Shown: positions 1-9,067 of the stretch, one piece after another | How the letters are laid out: each line of letters opens with the position of its first letter | How positions within the stretch are numbered: the stretch's first letter is position 1 | Source of the DNA: an uncultured Sedimentitalea sp. | GTDB lineage: Bacteria; Pseudomonadota; Alphaproteobacteria; Rhodobacterales; Rhodobacteraceae | NCBI GenBank assembly: GCA_947504115.1 | Contig: CANNGH010000012.1 | Coordinates: 20,159-84,158 of the forward strand | Direction of reading: 5' to 3' | Length of the DNA: 64,000 nt | Notes under the pieces: generated by a model | What the model was told of the DNA's origin: nothing | Databases searched by the model: none | Seen by the model: the letters and a program-made list of their open reading frames with translations, nothing else | Made by a program: the position numbers and the translations under genes

Positions 1-739
1 GCAATACGCCGGCGGCCTTGCACAGGGTTCCGGCGGTGTCGCACATGTCGTCGACGATCAGGCACGTCTTGCCTTCGACGTTGCCGATCACGGTCATCTC
101 GGCCACTTCGCCGGCTTTTTCGCGGCGCTTGTCCACGATGGCGAGTGGCGATGCGATGCGCTTGGCCAGTTCGCGCGCGCGCCCGACGCCGCCCACATCG
201 GGCGAGACCACCATCAGGTCGTCCATCCGATCCTTGAAATGCGTCTTGATGTCGAGCGCGAAGACCGGGCTGGCGTAAAGGTTGTCGACCGGGATGTCGA
301 AGAACCCTTGGATCTGCGCGGCGTGCAGGTCCATCGTCAGCACCCGTTCGATCCCCGCTTCGACGATCATGTTCGCCACCAGCTTGGCCGAGATCGGCGT
401 GCGGGCCTTGGTGCGCCGGTCCTGCCGGGCATAGCCGAAATAGGGCAGGACGGCGGTGATCCGGCTGGCCGACGAGCGGCGCAGCGCGTCGGCCATGATC
501 AGCAGTTCCATCAGGTTGTCATTGGCCGGATTCGACGTGGGCTGGATGATGAACATGTCCTCGCCACGCACGTTCTCGAACACCTCGACGAAGATTTCGC
601 CGTCGTTGAACCGCTCGACCCGCGCGTCGACCAGGCCGGTATGGATGCCGCGATGCATGGTCATGCGCCGGGTGATGCCCTGTGCAAGCGGCAGATTGGC
701 GTTCCCGGCGATGAGCTTGGGTTCGGTGAGGTTTGGCAT
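1..739 (-). CDS. prs: Ribose-phosphate pyrophosphokinase (PRPP synthetase), 3' end cut by window edge
   Basis: Makes 5-phosphoribosyl-1-pyrophosphate from ribose 5-phosphate and ATP for nucleotide, histidine and tryptophan synthesis in the cytosol. About 246 codons are visible, starting [12 protein letters not shown] at the ATG at 739. They include the family signatures [20 protein letters not shown] (20 residues), [10 protein letters not shown] of the ATP-binding flexible loop region, [18 protein letters not shown], and the PRPP-binding loop [11 protein letters not shown] near residues 228-238. The remaining roughly 90 residues (a full protein is about 315-340 aa) lie left of the window. It is transcribed away from the alpha/beta hydrolase gene, with a 148-bp divergent spacer. 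The family assignment is secure. Confidence 0.97.
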   Translation of the reverse strand, partial: MPNLTEPKLIAGNANLPLAQGITRRMTMHRGIHTGLVDARVERFNDGEIFVEVFENVRGEDMFIIQPTSNPANDNLMELLIMADALRRSSASRITAVLPYFGYARQDRRTKARTPISAKLVANMIVEAGIERVLTMDLHAAQIQGFFDIPVDNLYASPVFALDIKTHFKDRMDDLMVVSPDVGGVGRARELAKRIASPLAIVDKRREKAGEVAEMTVIGNVEGKTCLIVDDMCDTAGTLCKAAGVL

Positions 740-887
740 GTCTCGGGGTCCCTGGGGCAGCTGGGCGATCCAGTGAAGGATTCGCGATGTTGACACCGCT
801 TAGCACGGCCTTACGGTCGCGCAAAGAATTTGGGCCGGGGAAATCGCACATGTCGCATTCGGGTCATGTTTGTTGCGGCGGGCGGGC

Positions 888-1676
888 ATGAGCCGGACGC
901 TGCATGTCGCCCACTTCGGACAGGGGCCGCGCCGGGTTCTGGCGCTGCACTGCACGCTGGCCCATTCCGGCGCCTGGCGCGGGCTGGCGGCGGAGATCGG
1001 CCGGGAGGCGACGCTGACCGCGCCGGATTTGCTGACCCATGGCCGCAGCCCGGATTGGGACGGGCAGGGGGATTTCCAGGACCGCAATTTCGAGGCGATG
1101 ACGCCATTGCTGGATGGTTCGATGGATGTGATCGGCCATTCCTTCGGCGGCACGATCGCGTTGCGGCTGGCAATCGCGCATCCCGAACGCGTGCGCAGCC
1201 TGACGCTGATCGAGCCGGTGCTGTTTTCCATCGCCCGTCACGATGCGCCTGCGATGATGGTGGAGCATGAGCGGATGATGGCCCCCTTCATCGCGGCAAT
1301 GGAGGCGGGGGACGCGGCGCGGGGGGCACGGCTGTTCAACCGTATGTGGGGCGGGGCCGGGCCGCGTTGGCCGGACCTGCCCGAACGCACGCGCGCGGCG
1401 ATGATCCGCAGCGTCCACGTGCTGCCTGCCACGAACGCCGCGGTTTATGACGACCATGCCGGCATGTTGGCCCCCGGCGTGCTGAATTCCGTATCCATGC
1501 CGACGCTGTTGCTGCGCGGCGCGGATACCGATCCGATCATCGGTGTCGTCAATGACGGGCTGGCGCGGCGCTTGCCTTCGGCCGAAAACGAGGTGATCGA
1601 GGGGGCGGGTCACATGCTGCCGATCACGCATCCCGCCGAGACTGCCGCGGCGCTGCGCGCGTTCTGGGCGCGCTGA
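888..1676 (+). CDS. Alpha/beta-fold hydrolase
   Basis: 262-aa cytosolic alpha/beta hydrolase of the esterase/lactonase type; the substrate cannot be deduced. The nucleophile elbow GHSFGG is at residues 83-88 (Ser85). A C-terminal GAGHMLP near residue 244 supplies the catalytic His, and an LLLRGADTDPI segment before it probably holds the acid. I chose the ATG at 888 over the in-frame TTG at 870 because homologous folds begin directly with the first beta strand (RTLHVAHFG). It is convergent with the threonine aldolase gene, whose stop lies 3 bp away. Nothing in the neighbourhood defines a pathway. Confidence 0.88.
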   Translation: MSRTLHVAHFGQGPRRVLALHCTLAHSGAWRGLAAEIGREATLTAPDLLTHGRSPDWDGQGDFQDRNFEAMTPLLDGSMDVIGHSFGGTIALRLAIAHPERVRSLTLIEPVLFSIARHDAPAMMVEHERMMAPFIAAMEAGDAARGARLFNRMWGGAGPRWPDLPERTRAAMIRSVHVLPATNAAVYDDHAGMLAPGVLNSVSMPTLLLRGADTDPIIGVVNDGLARRLPSAENEVIEGAGHMLPITHPAETAAALRAFWAR

Positions 1677-1679
1677 GGA

Positions 1680-2720
1680 TCAGCCGGTCAGGATGTCGAT
1701 AAACCGGTCGATCTGTGCCGCGTCTAGCGACCAGTCGCAGACCATCCTTGCGCCCAGCATGCGGTCGGCGGGGCCATCGAAATCGCCCTCCCACGGATAA
1801 TATTGCGCCCCTTCCGCCTGCAGGCGCTTGTGCGCGTCGCGCGGGAAGGCGGCGAAGATCATGTTGGCATCCGGGCGGTGCATGAACTGCGCTCCGGCCT
1901 GTTCCAATCCGCTGGCAAGACGCTGCGCGTGGGCGTTGGCCTTTGCCGCGCAGTCCAGCCACAGATCGTCGCGCAGATACGCGGCCATCTGGGCCGACAG
2001 ATAGCGGTGCTTGGAAAACAGATGTGCGGCGCGTTTGCGGCGATACTCGAATTCCTGCGCTTTGGCGGGATCGAAGAAGATTACCGCCTCGGCACCCATC
2101 AGACCGTTCTTGGTGCCGCCGAAGGACAGCGCATCGACACCCAGTTTCCACGTCATCTCGGCCGGGGTGCAGCCCAGTTTCACGATCGCATTGGCGAACC
2201 GGGCGCCGTCCATATGCACGGGCAGGCCGAACGCGCGCGTCACATCGGTCAGCGCGCGCAATTCGTCCAGATCATGCACCGTGCCGCATTCGGTGACTTG
2301 CGTGATCGAGACGGGGCCGCGCTGGGGGCCATGCACACCGCGCGATTCCTCGGCGAGAATGGCGGCGCGCAGGGCCTGCGGGTCCATCCGGTCGCCGCCC
2401 GGAACCAGCGTCAGCTTGGCCCCGCCGGAATAGAACTCCGGCGCGTTGCACTCGTCCTCGTGGATATGGGCGACGGGAGAGCAGAACACCGTCTGCCAGG
2501 GCTGGCAAAGGGTGGCCAGCGCCAGGGCATTGGCGGCGGTGCCGGTCGCCACAAGATGGATGGCCGCCTCGGGCGCCTCGAACAGATCGCGCAGGCGCTG
2601 GCGCACCTCGTCCATCAGCGCGTCGTCGCCATAGGGCAGGGCGTGGCCATGATTGGCGTCGCTGAGGGCTGTCATGACCGCCGGGTGCACCGGCCCCGAA
2701 TTGTCGGAGGCAAAGAACAT
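1680..2720 (-). CDS. ltaE: Low-specificity L-threonine aldolase
   Basis: PLP enzyme of the beta-eliminating lyase / threonine aldolase family, cleaving L-threonine or L-allo-threonine to glycine and acetaldehyde. The 346-aa length is typical. The start MFFASDNSGPVHP matches the usual N-terminus. The motifs HMDGAR (PLP-contacting Asp171) and SFGGTKNG with the Schiff-base lysine Lys204 are intact. I rejected the longer reading from 2852 because it would run deep into the ycgN gene; the ATG at 2720 overlaps the ycgN stop by one base, so the two are probably translationally coupled. With the riboswitch-controlled gcv genes far downstream, glycine supply and breakdown are both represented in the window. 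Confidence 0.94.
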   Translation of the reverse strand: MFFASDNSGPVHPAVMTALSDANHGHALPYGDDALMDEVRQRLRDLFEAPEAAIHLVATGTAANALALATLCQPWQTVFCSPVAHIHEDECNAPEFYSGGAKLTLVPGGDRMDPQALRAAILAEESRGVHGPQRGPVSITQVTECGTVHDLDELRALTDVTRAFGLPVHMDGARFANAIVKLGCTPAEMTWKLGVDALSFGGTKNGLMGAEAVIFFDPAKAQEFEYRRKRAAHLFSKHRYLSAQMAAYLRDDLWLDCAAKANAHAQRLASGLEQAGAQFMHRPDANMIFAAFPRDAHKRLQAEGAQYYPWEGDFDGPADRMLGARMVCDWSLDAAQIDRFIDILTG

Positions 2721-3190
2721 CAGGTCGGCTCCTCGATGATATGATCTTCCCAGTCTTCTTCCGGCGTGTCGAACTCGGAAACCGTCTGGCCCCGGAGGGA
2801 CACGCCGGCGCGATGCACGCTTTCGGGATCGCCCGAGATCAGCGGGTGCCAATCATATAACGGCTTGCCCTCCCACAGCAGCCGATAGGCGCAGGTTGCC
2901 GGCATCCAATAGAGGTTCTTTTCCAGAGTGCTCGGACGCAGCACGATACATTCCGGCACGAACTGGTGGCGGATCTCGTAATGCGCGCAGAGACAGGTTG
3001 CATCGTCCAGCAGGCGGCAGGCCACGCGGGTCAGCTCGATCTCGCCGGTGTCCTCGTCCTCGAGCTTGTTCAGGCAGCATTTGCCGCAGCCGTCGCACAG
3101 CGCCTCCCATTCGCGCCGGGTCATCCGGTCGAGCGGCTTCTTCTCCCAGAAGCGTGCGGACAGCCCGTCACGGTCGATCGGATCGCTCAT
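2720..3190 (-). CDS. YcgN-type cysteine-cluster protein (UPF0260)
   Basis: 156-aa member of the YcgN/UPF0260 family, a cytosolic protein of unknown molecular function with a conserved set of cysteines likely to bind a metal or Fe-S centre. Visible cysteines include Cys32, Cys35, Cys38 and Cys39 (CDGCGKCC) and Cys58, Cys66 and Cys68. The start at 3190 (MSDPIDRDG) overlaps the ribF stop by 4 bp (ATGA), and the gene's own end overlaps the ltaE start, forming a compact minus-strand run ribF-ycgN-ltaE. The N-terminally extended frame up to 3568 is only ribF in another frame. Family identification is firm; function is unknown. Confidence 0.9.
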   Translation of the reverse strand: MSDPIDRDGLSARFWEKKPLDRMTRREWEALCDGCGKCCLNKLEDEDTGEIELTRVACRLLDDATCLCAHYEIRHQFVPECIVLRPSTLEKNLYWMPATCAYRLLWEGKPLYDWHPLISGDPESVHRAGVSLRGQTVSEFDTPEEDWEDHIIEEPT

Positions 3191-4119
3191 ATCTGGGCCA
3201 AAATCGCGCGGGCATCGGCACAGTCGCGATCCATCTGGGCCACGAGGGCCTCGACGCTGTCGAATTTTTGCTCGGGGCGCAGATGTTCGATCAACGCGAC
3301 GGACAGGGTCGCGCCGTAAAGATCGCCCGAGAAGTCCAGAAGATAGGTCTCCAGATTCGCCCGGTTTTCCCCGAACATCGGGCGCACTCCGATGCTGGCC
3401 GCGCCATGATGGCTGCCCTTGTGCGGCCCGTCGAGGACATCCACCAGCACCGCGTAAACGCCGAAAGCGGGCGGATGCAGCCCGTCGATCGACATGTTGG
3501 CGGTCGGATAGCCCATCGTGCGGCCGCGCTGTTCGCCGGTGATGACGCGGCCCTGTATACGGTGCCAATGGCCCAGCATGGCGGCGGCATCGCGGGTGCG
3601 GCCATCGCTCAGCGCCTGCCGGATCGCGGTCGAGGATACCGTGACGTCGCCGTTGCCCAGCAGCGGCGCGACGGTGACGCCGAACCCCATGTCGCGACCG
3701 AATCGCACCATGTCGGCGGAACTGCCGCTGCGGCCCTGGCCGAACCGGAAATCCTCGCCGACGATCACATGGGCAAGCCCCAACCCGTCGGCGATCACGT
3801 CGCGGGCGAATTGTCCGGGGCTCATTCCGGCCAGCGCGGCGTTGAAATTCAGCTCGTACAGCAGATCGACACCGATCTTCTCCAGCCGGCTCGCCCGCGC
3901 CTGCCGACCCATCAGCCGAAAGGGCGGAGCCTCGGGCGCGAAATACTCGCGCGGGTGCGGCTCGAAGGTCAGCACACCCAGCGGCGCGTCGGGCGCCGCT
4001 TGACGGGCCATGTCGATGACCGAACGGTGGCCCAGATGCACACCGTCGAAATTGCCGATGGCGGCGCTGGCGCCCCGATCCTGCGGCTCGACAAACTGAT
4101 AATCACGGACAATACGCAT
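3187..4119 (-). CDS. ribF: Bifunctional riboflavin kinase / FAD synthetase
   Basis: Converts riboflavin to FMN and FMN to FAD. The 310-aa length is normal for the bifunctional protein. The N-terminal nucleotidyltransferase domain carries the HIGH-like motif in GNFDGVHLGH (residues 22-31). The C-terminal flavokinase domain has the signature GRTMGYPTANM (around 197-207), followed by GVYAVLVDV. It is first in the minus-strand run ribF-ycgN-ltaE, with a 4-bp overlap to ycgN. Its products serve the many flavoproteins of the cell; in this window that would include the FMN-dependent monooxygenase domain in the NRPS. Confidence 0.96.
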   Translation of the reverse strand: MRIVRDYQFVEPQDRGASAAIGNFDGVHLGHRSVIDMARQAAPDAPLGVLTFEPHPREYFAPEAPPFRLMGRQARASRLEKIGVDLLYELNFNAALAGMSPGQFARDVIADGLGLAHVIVGEDFRFGQGRSGSSADMVRFGRDMGFGVTVAPLLGNGDVTVSSTAIRQALSDGRTRDAAAMLGHWHRIQGRVITGEQRGRTMGYPTANMSIDGLHPPAFGVYAVLVDVLDGPHKGSHHGAASIGVRPMFGENRANLETYLLDFSGDLYGATLSVALIEHLRPEQKFDSVEALVAQMDRDCADARAILAQI

Positions 4120-4212
4120 GGCCTTTGCCTAATGCGCGACGACCAAAGTGTGAAGCGGTTTTGCATCACGAAAACCACGGATCCGTCTTCGACCCGTGGC
4201 AATCAGGCGTAG

Positions 4213-4230
4213 GGCGGGGTTCACCCCGCC
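4213..4230. terminator. GC-rich hairpin between maoC-like gene and ribF
   Basis: Perfect 7-bp arms GGCGGGG and CCCCGCC around the loop TTCA, followed on the plus strand by TTT. It lies 7 bp past the stop of the minus-strand MaoC gene and about 90 bp upstream of the ribF start, so it most likely ends the MaoC transcript. In the minus-strand sense there is no clear U tract, so termination strength is uncertain. Confidence 0.5.
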
Positions 4231-4237
4231 TTTCGAC

Positions 4238-4681
4238 TCAATCGAACTTGCGCGACGGTGCCAGAACCGTGGCTTCGCCCACCAGCACCTTCTTGCCATC
4301 GACCGCGCAATGACAATCCAGCTTGACGCGGCGTTTGGCCATGTCGATGTCGATCACCTTGACCTCGGCATAGACCATGTCGCCGGGACGCACCGGGCCG
4401 AGGAACTTCAGCGATTGCCCCATATAGACCGTGCCGTGGCCCGGCAATTGTTCCCCGATCACCGCCGAGATCAGGCCGGCGGTCAGCATGCCATGCGCGA
4501 TGCGACCCTCGAAAATGGTGTCCTGGGCATAATCGTCGTCCAGGTGCACCGGGTTCCGGTCGGTCGAGATCTGCGCGAACATCTCGATATCCTCATCCGT
4601 CACCACTTTTTGCAGGTGGCGCGTCATGCCCATTTCGATGTCTTCAATACAGATCGTGCCACGGGGCAGATTATCCAACAT
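4238..4681 (-). CDS. MaoC-family (R)-specific enoyl-CoA hydratase/dehydratase
   Basis: 147-aa single hot-dog protein of the MaoC/PhaJ type, expected to hydrate trans-2-enoyl-CoA. The hydratase-2 motif is visible: Asp41 and His46 in STDRNPVHLDDDYA, followed by FEGRIAHGM and the central helix. The start at 4681 (MLDNLPRG) has an upstream GAGG-AGGA-like sequence; the longer frame to 4771 has no such site and is AT-rich upstream. It could supply (R)-hydroxyacyl-CoA for polyhydroxyalkanoate or act in acyl-CoA degradation. Neighbours do not decide this. Confidence 0.88.
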   Translation of the reverse strand: MLDNLPRGTICIEDIEMGMTRHLQKVVTDEDIEMFAQISTDRNPVHLDDDYAQDTIFEGRIAHGMLTAGLISAVIGEQLPGHGTVYMGQSLKFLGPVRPGDMVYAEVKVIDIDMAKRRVKLDCHCAVDGKKVLVGEATVLAPSRKFD

Positions 4682-4783
4682 GATATCCTCGTCTCTGATC
4701 TCTGCGGCAATTTTCAGGCTGCCATAGTCGCTTTCGCGTAACTTTATTACTTTGCACGCGCAGAAAATCAAGCCTTAAAATCA

Positions 4784-5659
4784 TCACCGCAACGCGCCGA
4801 TCGCATAGGTCGGATTGACGGTTTCCCTTTCCAGATAATCCTTTAGAGCCGATTCTTCAGGTTGATGCGTGGTTCTCGTTTCCTTCAGCGCCAACCCGCC
4901 ACTGATGAAAAGAGAATCGATATCCTCGCCCATGGCCCCGCGGATATCGGTTTGCGCGCCGTCTCCGATGGCCAGAATCGATGCCGATCCGACCTCGCGG
5001 CCCAGCGCGGCGAGACGGCGGCGCGCCAGATCGTAGATCGGCGGATGGGGCTTGCCGAAATAGTAACTTTCCCCGCCCATCTCGGTGTAAAGTTGCGCCA
5101 GCGCCCCCGCGCACCATTCCCGCTGTTCCCCGCGATCGACCACGATATCGGGATTGGCACAAAGCAGTTTCAGCCCTTTCTGCTTTGCATAGAGAAATTG
5201 CGGCCGGTTGACCGCAGGGTCGGCATAGGGATCGAAAGGTCCGCAGCAGACGATGCCTTCGGCCTGCTCCAGCGGCACGCGCTCGATCTTCACGGGATCG
5301 TCGATCACCTCCATGGGTTCGAAGAATCCGGCGTCGCGCTCCCACTCGCCCATGAACCAGACCTTCTGGCCGACGACGCCTTGAAACATGGCGGCGCGGG
5401 CGCTGTCGCCCGACGTGGCGATGGCATCCCATGCGTCGTCCGGCACCCCGAACCGTGACAATTGCTGCTGCACCCCAGCGCGGGGCTTGGGCGAATTCGT
5501 CACCAGCACGACCACGCCCCCGGCTGCGCGATAGGCTTGCAAGGCTGCCACCGCATCGGGCATGGCGCGCACCCCGTCATGCACGCAGCCCCAGAGATCG
5601 ACGAACATCGCGTCATAGCGGGACTGGATATCGGCGAGCGATCGGATGATCTGGGTCAT
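4784..5659 (-). CDS. HAD-superfamily (IIA) hydrolase, TIGR01459-like
   Basis: 291-aa cytosolic HAD phosphatase of the class IIA (NagD-like) group. Motif I is FVDLWGCVHDG near residues 19-29 (Asp21). Motif II is VTNSPKP. A motif IV region is GDGAQTDIRGA, preceded by a Lys in FGKPHPPIYD. The start at 5659 (MTQIIRSLADIQ) has GAGG 8 bp upstream; an alternative in-frame ATG lies at 5671. The substrate is unknown; family relatives act on small sugar phosphates or nucleotides. The gene stands alone between the maoC-like gene and a divergent CoA-transferase-family gene. Confidence 0.87.
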   Translation of the reverse strand: MTQIIRSLADIQSRYDAMFVDLWGCVHDGVRAMPDAVAALQAYRAAGGVVVLVTNSPKPRAGVQQQLSRFGVPDDAWDAIATSGDSARAAMFQGVVGQKVWFMGEWERDAGFFEPMEVIDDPVKIERVPLEQAEGIVCCGPFDPYADPAVNRPQFLYAKQKGLKLLCANPDIVVDRGEQREWCAGALAQLYTEMGGESYYFGKPHPPIYDLARRRLAALGREVGSASILAIGDGAQTDIRGAMGEDIDSLFISGGLALKETRTTHQPEESALKDYLERETVNPTYAIGALR

Positions 5660-5818
5660 GTGTGGCCTCATCGTGAAAAGGGTGCGGGGCGTGCCGCGTC
5701 ACTGCGACACCACCACGAAACCGCCCCCGCCACAAGGCCGGGACGTCCCGTTCGATCTTGCAAAACCGCGCGAAATCCGCACGCTGCGCGGGCGTTACCC
5801 GCCAATGAGGGATGCATC

Positions 5819-6910
5819 ATGCTGGACGGACTCCGCATCATCGAGATCGAAGGCCTCGGCCCCTGTCCCTTTGCCGGCATGATGCTGGCCGATATGGGGG
5901 CGGATGTGATCGTCGTGCATCGCCCCGGCGGCAATCCGGCGCCGGGGATGCCGCACGCCCCGATCCTGGATCGCGGCAAACGGTCCATCGAACTGGACCT
6001 GAAGAACGCCGACGACAGCGCCATCCTGCTTGATCTGGTCGGCACGGCCGAGGCCCTGATCGAGGGCTTTCGACCCGGCGTGATGGAGCGACTGGGGCTT
6101 GGTCCCGCCGAGTGTCATGCTGTCAACCCCGCGCTTGTGTTCGGGCGCATGACCGGCTGGGGGCAGAGCGGACCGCTGGCGCAGCGCGCGGGCCATGACA
6201 TGAACTATATCGCGACCGCGGGTGCGCTCTGGTATGGTTCGCTTCCCGGCCAGACTCCGATGGCACCACCGACGCTGGTGGGCGATATCGGCGGCGGGGC
6301 GATGTATCTGGCGCTGGGTGTGCTCGCGGGGATCCTGAATGCGCGCGCGACCGGGCAGGGCACGGTGGTGGATGCGGCGATCCATGACGGCACGGCCAGC
6401 ATGATGAACCTGCTGATGACGCTGGGGCAAGGCGGCGGTCTGAGCGAGGCGCGCGGGCAGAGCCTGCTGGACGGCCCGCATTGGAGCCGCACCTATCGCA
6501 CCGCCGACGATGGCTATGTCAGCGTGCAATGTCTCGAGCCGAAATTCTACGGCATCTTCCTTGACCGGATGGGCCTCGCAAAGGATCCCGATTTCGCGGC
6601 GCAATTCGACAGGGCGCGGTGGCCCGAACTGGGCCGGCGGCTCGAATCGCTGTTCGCCAGCCAGCCCCGCGCGCATTGGACGGCGCTGTTCGAGGGCACG
6701 GATGCCTGTGTCGCGCCGGTTCTGACACCGCGGGAATCGATGCGTCACCCGATCAATACGGCGCGGCGGACCTGGCATGAGGCCGATGGCGTGATGCAGG
6801 CCGCCCCGGCGCCGCGTTTTTCCGGCGCGTCGGAATGGACCCCGCCACCGGTGCCCGAGCGCGGCGCGCACACGCGGTCCATACTTGAAGAATTGCGCGC
6901 AAGGCGCTGA
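5819..6910 (+). CDS. CaiB/BaiF family protein, alpha-methylacyl-CoA racemase type
   Basis: 363-aa class III CoA-transferase fold. Two catalytic residues of alpha-methylacyl-CoA racemases fall at the same numbers here: His126 in RAGHDMNY and Asp156 in LVGDIGGG. A candidate for the third, Glu240, follows in QCLEPKFYG. This favours racemisation of 2-methyl-branched acyl-CoA over CoA transfer, which would use a different Asp. The N-terminus MLDGLRIIEIEGLGPCPFAG is typical. The start is the ATG at 5819; the longer frame from 5462 is the antisense of the HAD gene. Only 2 bp separate its end from the convergent sugar-kinase gene. Confidence 0.9.
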   Translation: MLDGLRIIEIEGLGPCPFAGMMLADMGADVIVVHRPGGNPAPGMPHAPILDRGKRSIELDLKNADDSAILLDLVGTAEALIEGFRPGVMERLGLGPAECHAVNPALVFGRMTGWGQSGPLAQRAGHDMNYIATAGALWYGSLPGQTPMAPPTLVGDIGGGAMYLALGVLAGILNARATGQGTVVDAAIHDGTASMMNLLMTLGQGGGLSEARGQSLLDGPHWSRTYRTADDGYVSVQCLEPKFYGIFLDRMGLAKDPDFAAQFDRARWPELGRRLESLFASQPRAHWTALFEGTDACVAPVLTPRESMRHPINTARRTWHEADGVMQAAPAPRFSGASEWTPPPVPERGAHTRSILEELRARR

Positions 6911-6912
6911 AA

Positions 6913-7776
6913 TTACGCAAGCCTTGCCCGCGCCCGTATGCCCGCCAATAGCATGGCGGTCTCGTCGGCAATGATCGCGGGCGCCCCCTGCAGCGACAAT
7001 GCCCGGTGATACGCACCCGCCGCTTCCGTTTCGCCCAGAACCGCAAGGTGCTGACCCAACCAGTAGGGACGCGCCGCCGCCAGTTCCGCGCCGACCGCCA
7101 GCCCCCATAGCTGGGCGCGCCCGATTGCGGGTGCCTGTGCGGTCAGGCGGTGCCGTGCCGCGATGCCCGCCAGATCCGCGGCCAGCCGTTCCGGTCGCGC
7201 CATCGCGTCATCGATAGCGGCGGCAAACGCCGCTTCATCCCATCCCGCGTCGGCACCGCAATGCGACAGAAGCGGATCATCGGTCAGCGCTTGCAGCAGG
7301 CCGGGCGTGAGAAAACACTGGAAGCTGACGACTTCGCCGGCGCTTATCTGCGCCCATACGGTCTGCGTTCCGGTCAGGCATATCACACCGTCCCAGCCCG
7401 CGTTCAGCGACAGAAAGCCGGCGATGCGGGTTTCCGGCCCCTGCATGATGGCGGGCGGCCGGGCCTGCGACAGTCCCGGCAGACAGGACAGCGCGATCCG
7501 CCGGTCCTGCGTCGGCATCGGATGGGCTGGCAGGTCAAGCGGTTTGGCCGGCACCGGTTGCAACGCGACATCGCTGGTCCCGCAGGCCACGATGTCCACC
7601 GTCCGGTCCGGGTCCAGCCAGTCCTCTACCAAACGCAGCAGATTGGCTTCCAACCCCTCCCCTGTCGGCTTTGCGTGGGCCGAAGCGACGGGCCGTGCCT
7701 CCTGCATGGCCCAGACGGACAACACCTGTGTTCCAATGTCGCACGCAATCCAGTCGCCGACGGCCGCTTTTCGCAT
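6913..7776 (-). CDS. dgoK: 2-dehydro-3-deoxygalactonokinase (DgoK family)
   Basis: 287-aa DgoK-family sugar-acid kinase, phosphorylating 2-keto-3-deoxygalactonate in D-galactonate breakdown. Visible family features are the N-terminal phosphate-binding strand WIACDIGTQVLSVWAM (residues 8-23), the central CLPGLSQARPPAIMQGPETRIAG region split over two stretches, and the conserved core CLTGTQTVWAQ followed by FLTPGLLQAL. The start at 7776 (MRKAAVGDW) was chosen because the longer frame begins in a basic, non-conserved stretch. The usual partner dgoA (KDPG aldolase) is not adjacent, so the pathway role is inferred from family alone. Confidence 0.82.
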   Translation of the reverse strand: MRKAAVGDWIACDIGTQVLSVWAMQEARPVASAHAKPTGEGLEANLLRLVEDWLDPDRTVDIVACGTSDVALQPVPAKPLDLPAHPMPTQDRRIALSCLPGLSQARPPAIMQGPETRIAGFLSLNAGWDGVICLTGTQTVWAQISAGEVVSFQCFLTPGLLQALTDDPLLSHCGADAGWDEAAFAAAIDDAMARPERLAADLAGIAARHRLTAQAPAIGRAQLWGLAVGAELAAARPYWLGQHLAVLGETEAAGAYHRALSLQGAPAIIADETAMLLAGIRARARLA

Positions 7777-8203
7777 GATCCGATCCACCCGCACTTGCCT
7801 TTTTGCCTTTCCTACCCCCTGCCGGACCTTTCGACCAGTCCGGCGCCTCCTCATCGGGCGCCGATTTCTGTATGAGAGGGTTAACAAAAGGTAACGAATA
7901 CCTTGCTTGTCGGGCGCATTTCCTTAAGGTTACCCTGTTGAGGCTGAAGGTCTGGTGGAAACAAAGTGTTTTCCGTAAAAAGAAGTCTTGAAGTGCGATC
8001 AAAACGAACTCTATTCGCTGGACGCATGTGGATTTTCAAGCTGGATCGGACAAGGTATTGAACCGGATCCGTGCGATTTGAGTTCAATTCGAGTGAGTGC
8101 CGGAAATGTCAGTTCCGGTCAGTTTGACGCTGAAGAACCGGGACGATCATTTCGTCTGACACCCGGGCTCCCATTTTGGGGAGGTTGCTCTTGGGGGGCA
8201 ATA
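7777..8203. promoter_or_regulatory. 427-bp divergent spacer upstream of the exopolysaccharide locus
   Basis: AT-richer than its surroundings. It separates the minus-strand dgoK gene from the first plus-strand polysaccharide gene and should hold both promoters. One interrupted inverted repeat is visible: GGTAAC at 7890-7895 and GTTACC at 7929-7934. A TTG-initiated extension of the downstream frame crosses part of it, but no conserved protein is recognisable there. I see no convincing -35/-10 pair. Confidence 0.45.
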
Positions 8204-8995
8204 ATGAAAGAGATTGGTGTAAATATTGGTCCGGTCCCGATTTATGATGCAGGGACCGCGGGGGACGGGTGCACAAGTGCGATGAGTCTCTATCTGCCGC
8301 GTGATTCAGGGCAAATGACGTTTGGTCAAAGCGGCACGTCGCCGGATGATTCGGCCGGGCAGCGTCCGCGCCGCATGTCGCCCCACGGGCTTTATCGGCA
8401 GATCGGCAAGCCGCTGCTGGACATACTCTTCTTGTTCTTATCCTTGCCGATAACATTGCCGATCATGCTGCTATGTGCGTTCGCCCTGTGGATCGAAAGC
8501 GGCAATCCGTTCTACCGGCAGGCCCGTCTGGGAAAGGACGGTCGCGTTTTCTGGATCGTCAAGCTGCGCACGATGGTGCGTGACGCGGATCGGCGGCTGC
8601 AGGAGCTTCTCGACGAGGATCCGGCGCTGGCCGAAGAGTGGCGGACGACCCAGAAACTGCGCGACGATCCGCGAGTGACCCCGCTGGGTGCGGTTCTGCG
8701 CGCGAGTTCGCTGGATGAATTGCCGCAGTTGTGGAACGTCTTCAGAGGCGAGATGAGCCTTGTCGGGCCACGCCCGATGCTGCCGGAACAATTGCCGCTT
8801 TACGGCGATCCAGCCGCCTATTTCGCGCTGAGACCGGGGCTGACGGGCCTCTGGCAGGTGTCCTTGCGCAACACCGCGCAGTTTACCGATCGCGCCCGGC
8901 TGGACGAGAGTTATTGTGCCAACCTGTCCTGCAAAGGCGACATTTCGTTGTTGATACGGACCGTCGGGGTGGTATTGCGCCGGACAGGGTGTTGA
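8204..8995 (+). CDS. ExoY-type initiating sugar-phosphate transferase (bacterial sugar transferase family)
   Basis: 263-aa membrane enzyme expected to transfer a hexose-1-phosphate from a nucleotide sugar to undecaprenyl phosphate, the first step of repeat-unit assembly. A single hydrophobic segment at about 70-97 is followed by the family catalytic core: KLRTMVRDAD (120-129), SLDELPQLWNVFRGEMSLVG (169-188) with PRPMLPEQ, and RPGLTGLWQVS. The start is the ATG at 8204 behind a GGGGGG-type ribosome site; the 60-residue leader is low in conservation. It opens the plus-strand run that continues with the P-loop protein and Wzz, which fits a Wzx/Wzy-dependent polysaccharide. Confidence 0.93.
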   Translation: MKEIGVNIGPVPIYDAGTAGDGCTSAMSLYLPRDSGQMTFGQSGTSPDDSAGQRPRRMSPHGLYRQIGKPLLDILFLFLSLPITLPIMLLCAFALWIESGNPFYRQARLGKDGRVFWIVKLRTMVRDADRRLQELLDEDPALAEEWRTTQKLRDDPRVTPLGAVLRASSLDELPQLWNVFRGEMSLVGPRPMLPEQLPLYGDPAAYFALRPGLTGLWQVSLRNTAQFTDRARLDESYCANLSCKGDISLLIRTVGVVLRRTGC

Positions 8996-9067
8996 GCGCG
9001 CCTTAATTCCGCCTATATGCTGAACCATGTACAAACGAATTGCCGATCGCCGGTTCAGGTGTAGCGC

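Noticed and set aside
239..793. Long plus-strand open frame over the prs region
   Set aside because: It is the antisense of the conserved prs coding sequence; the minus strand carries all PRPP-synthetase motifs.
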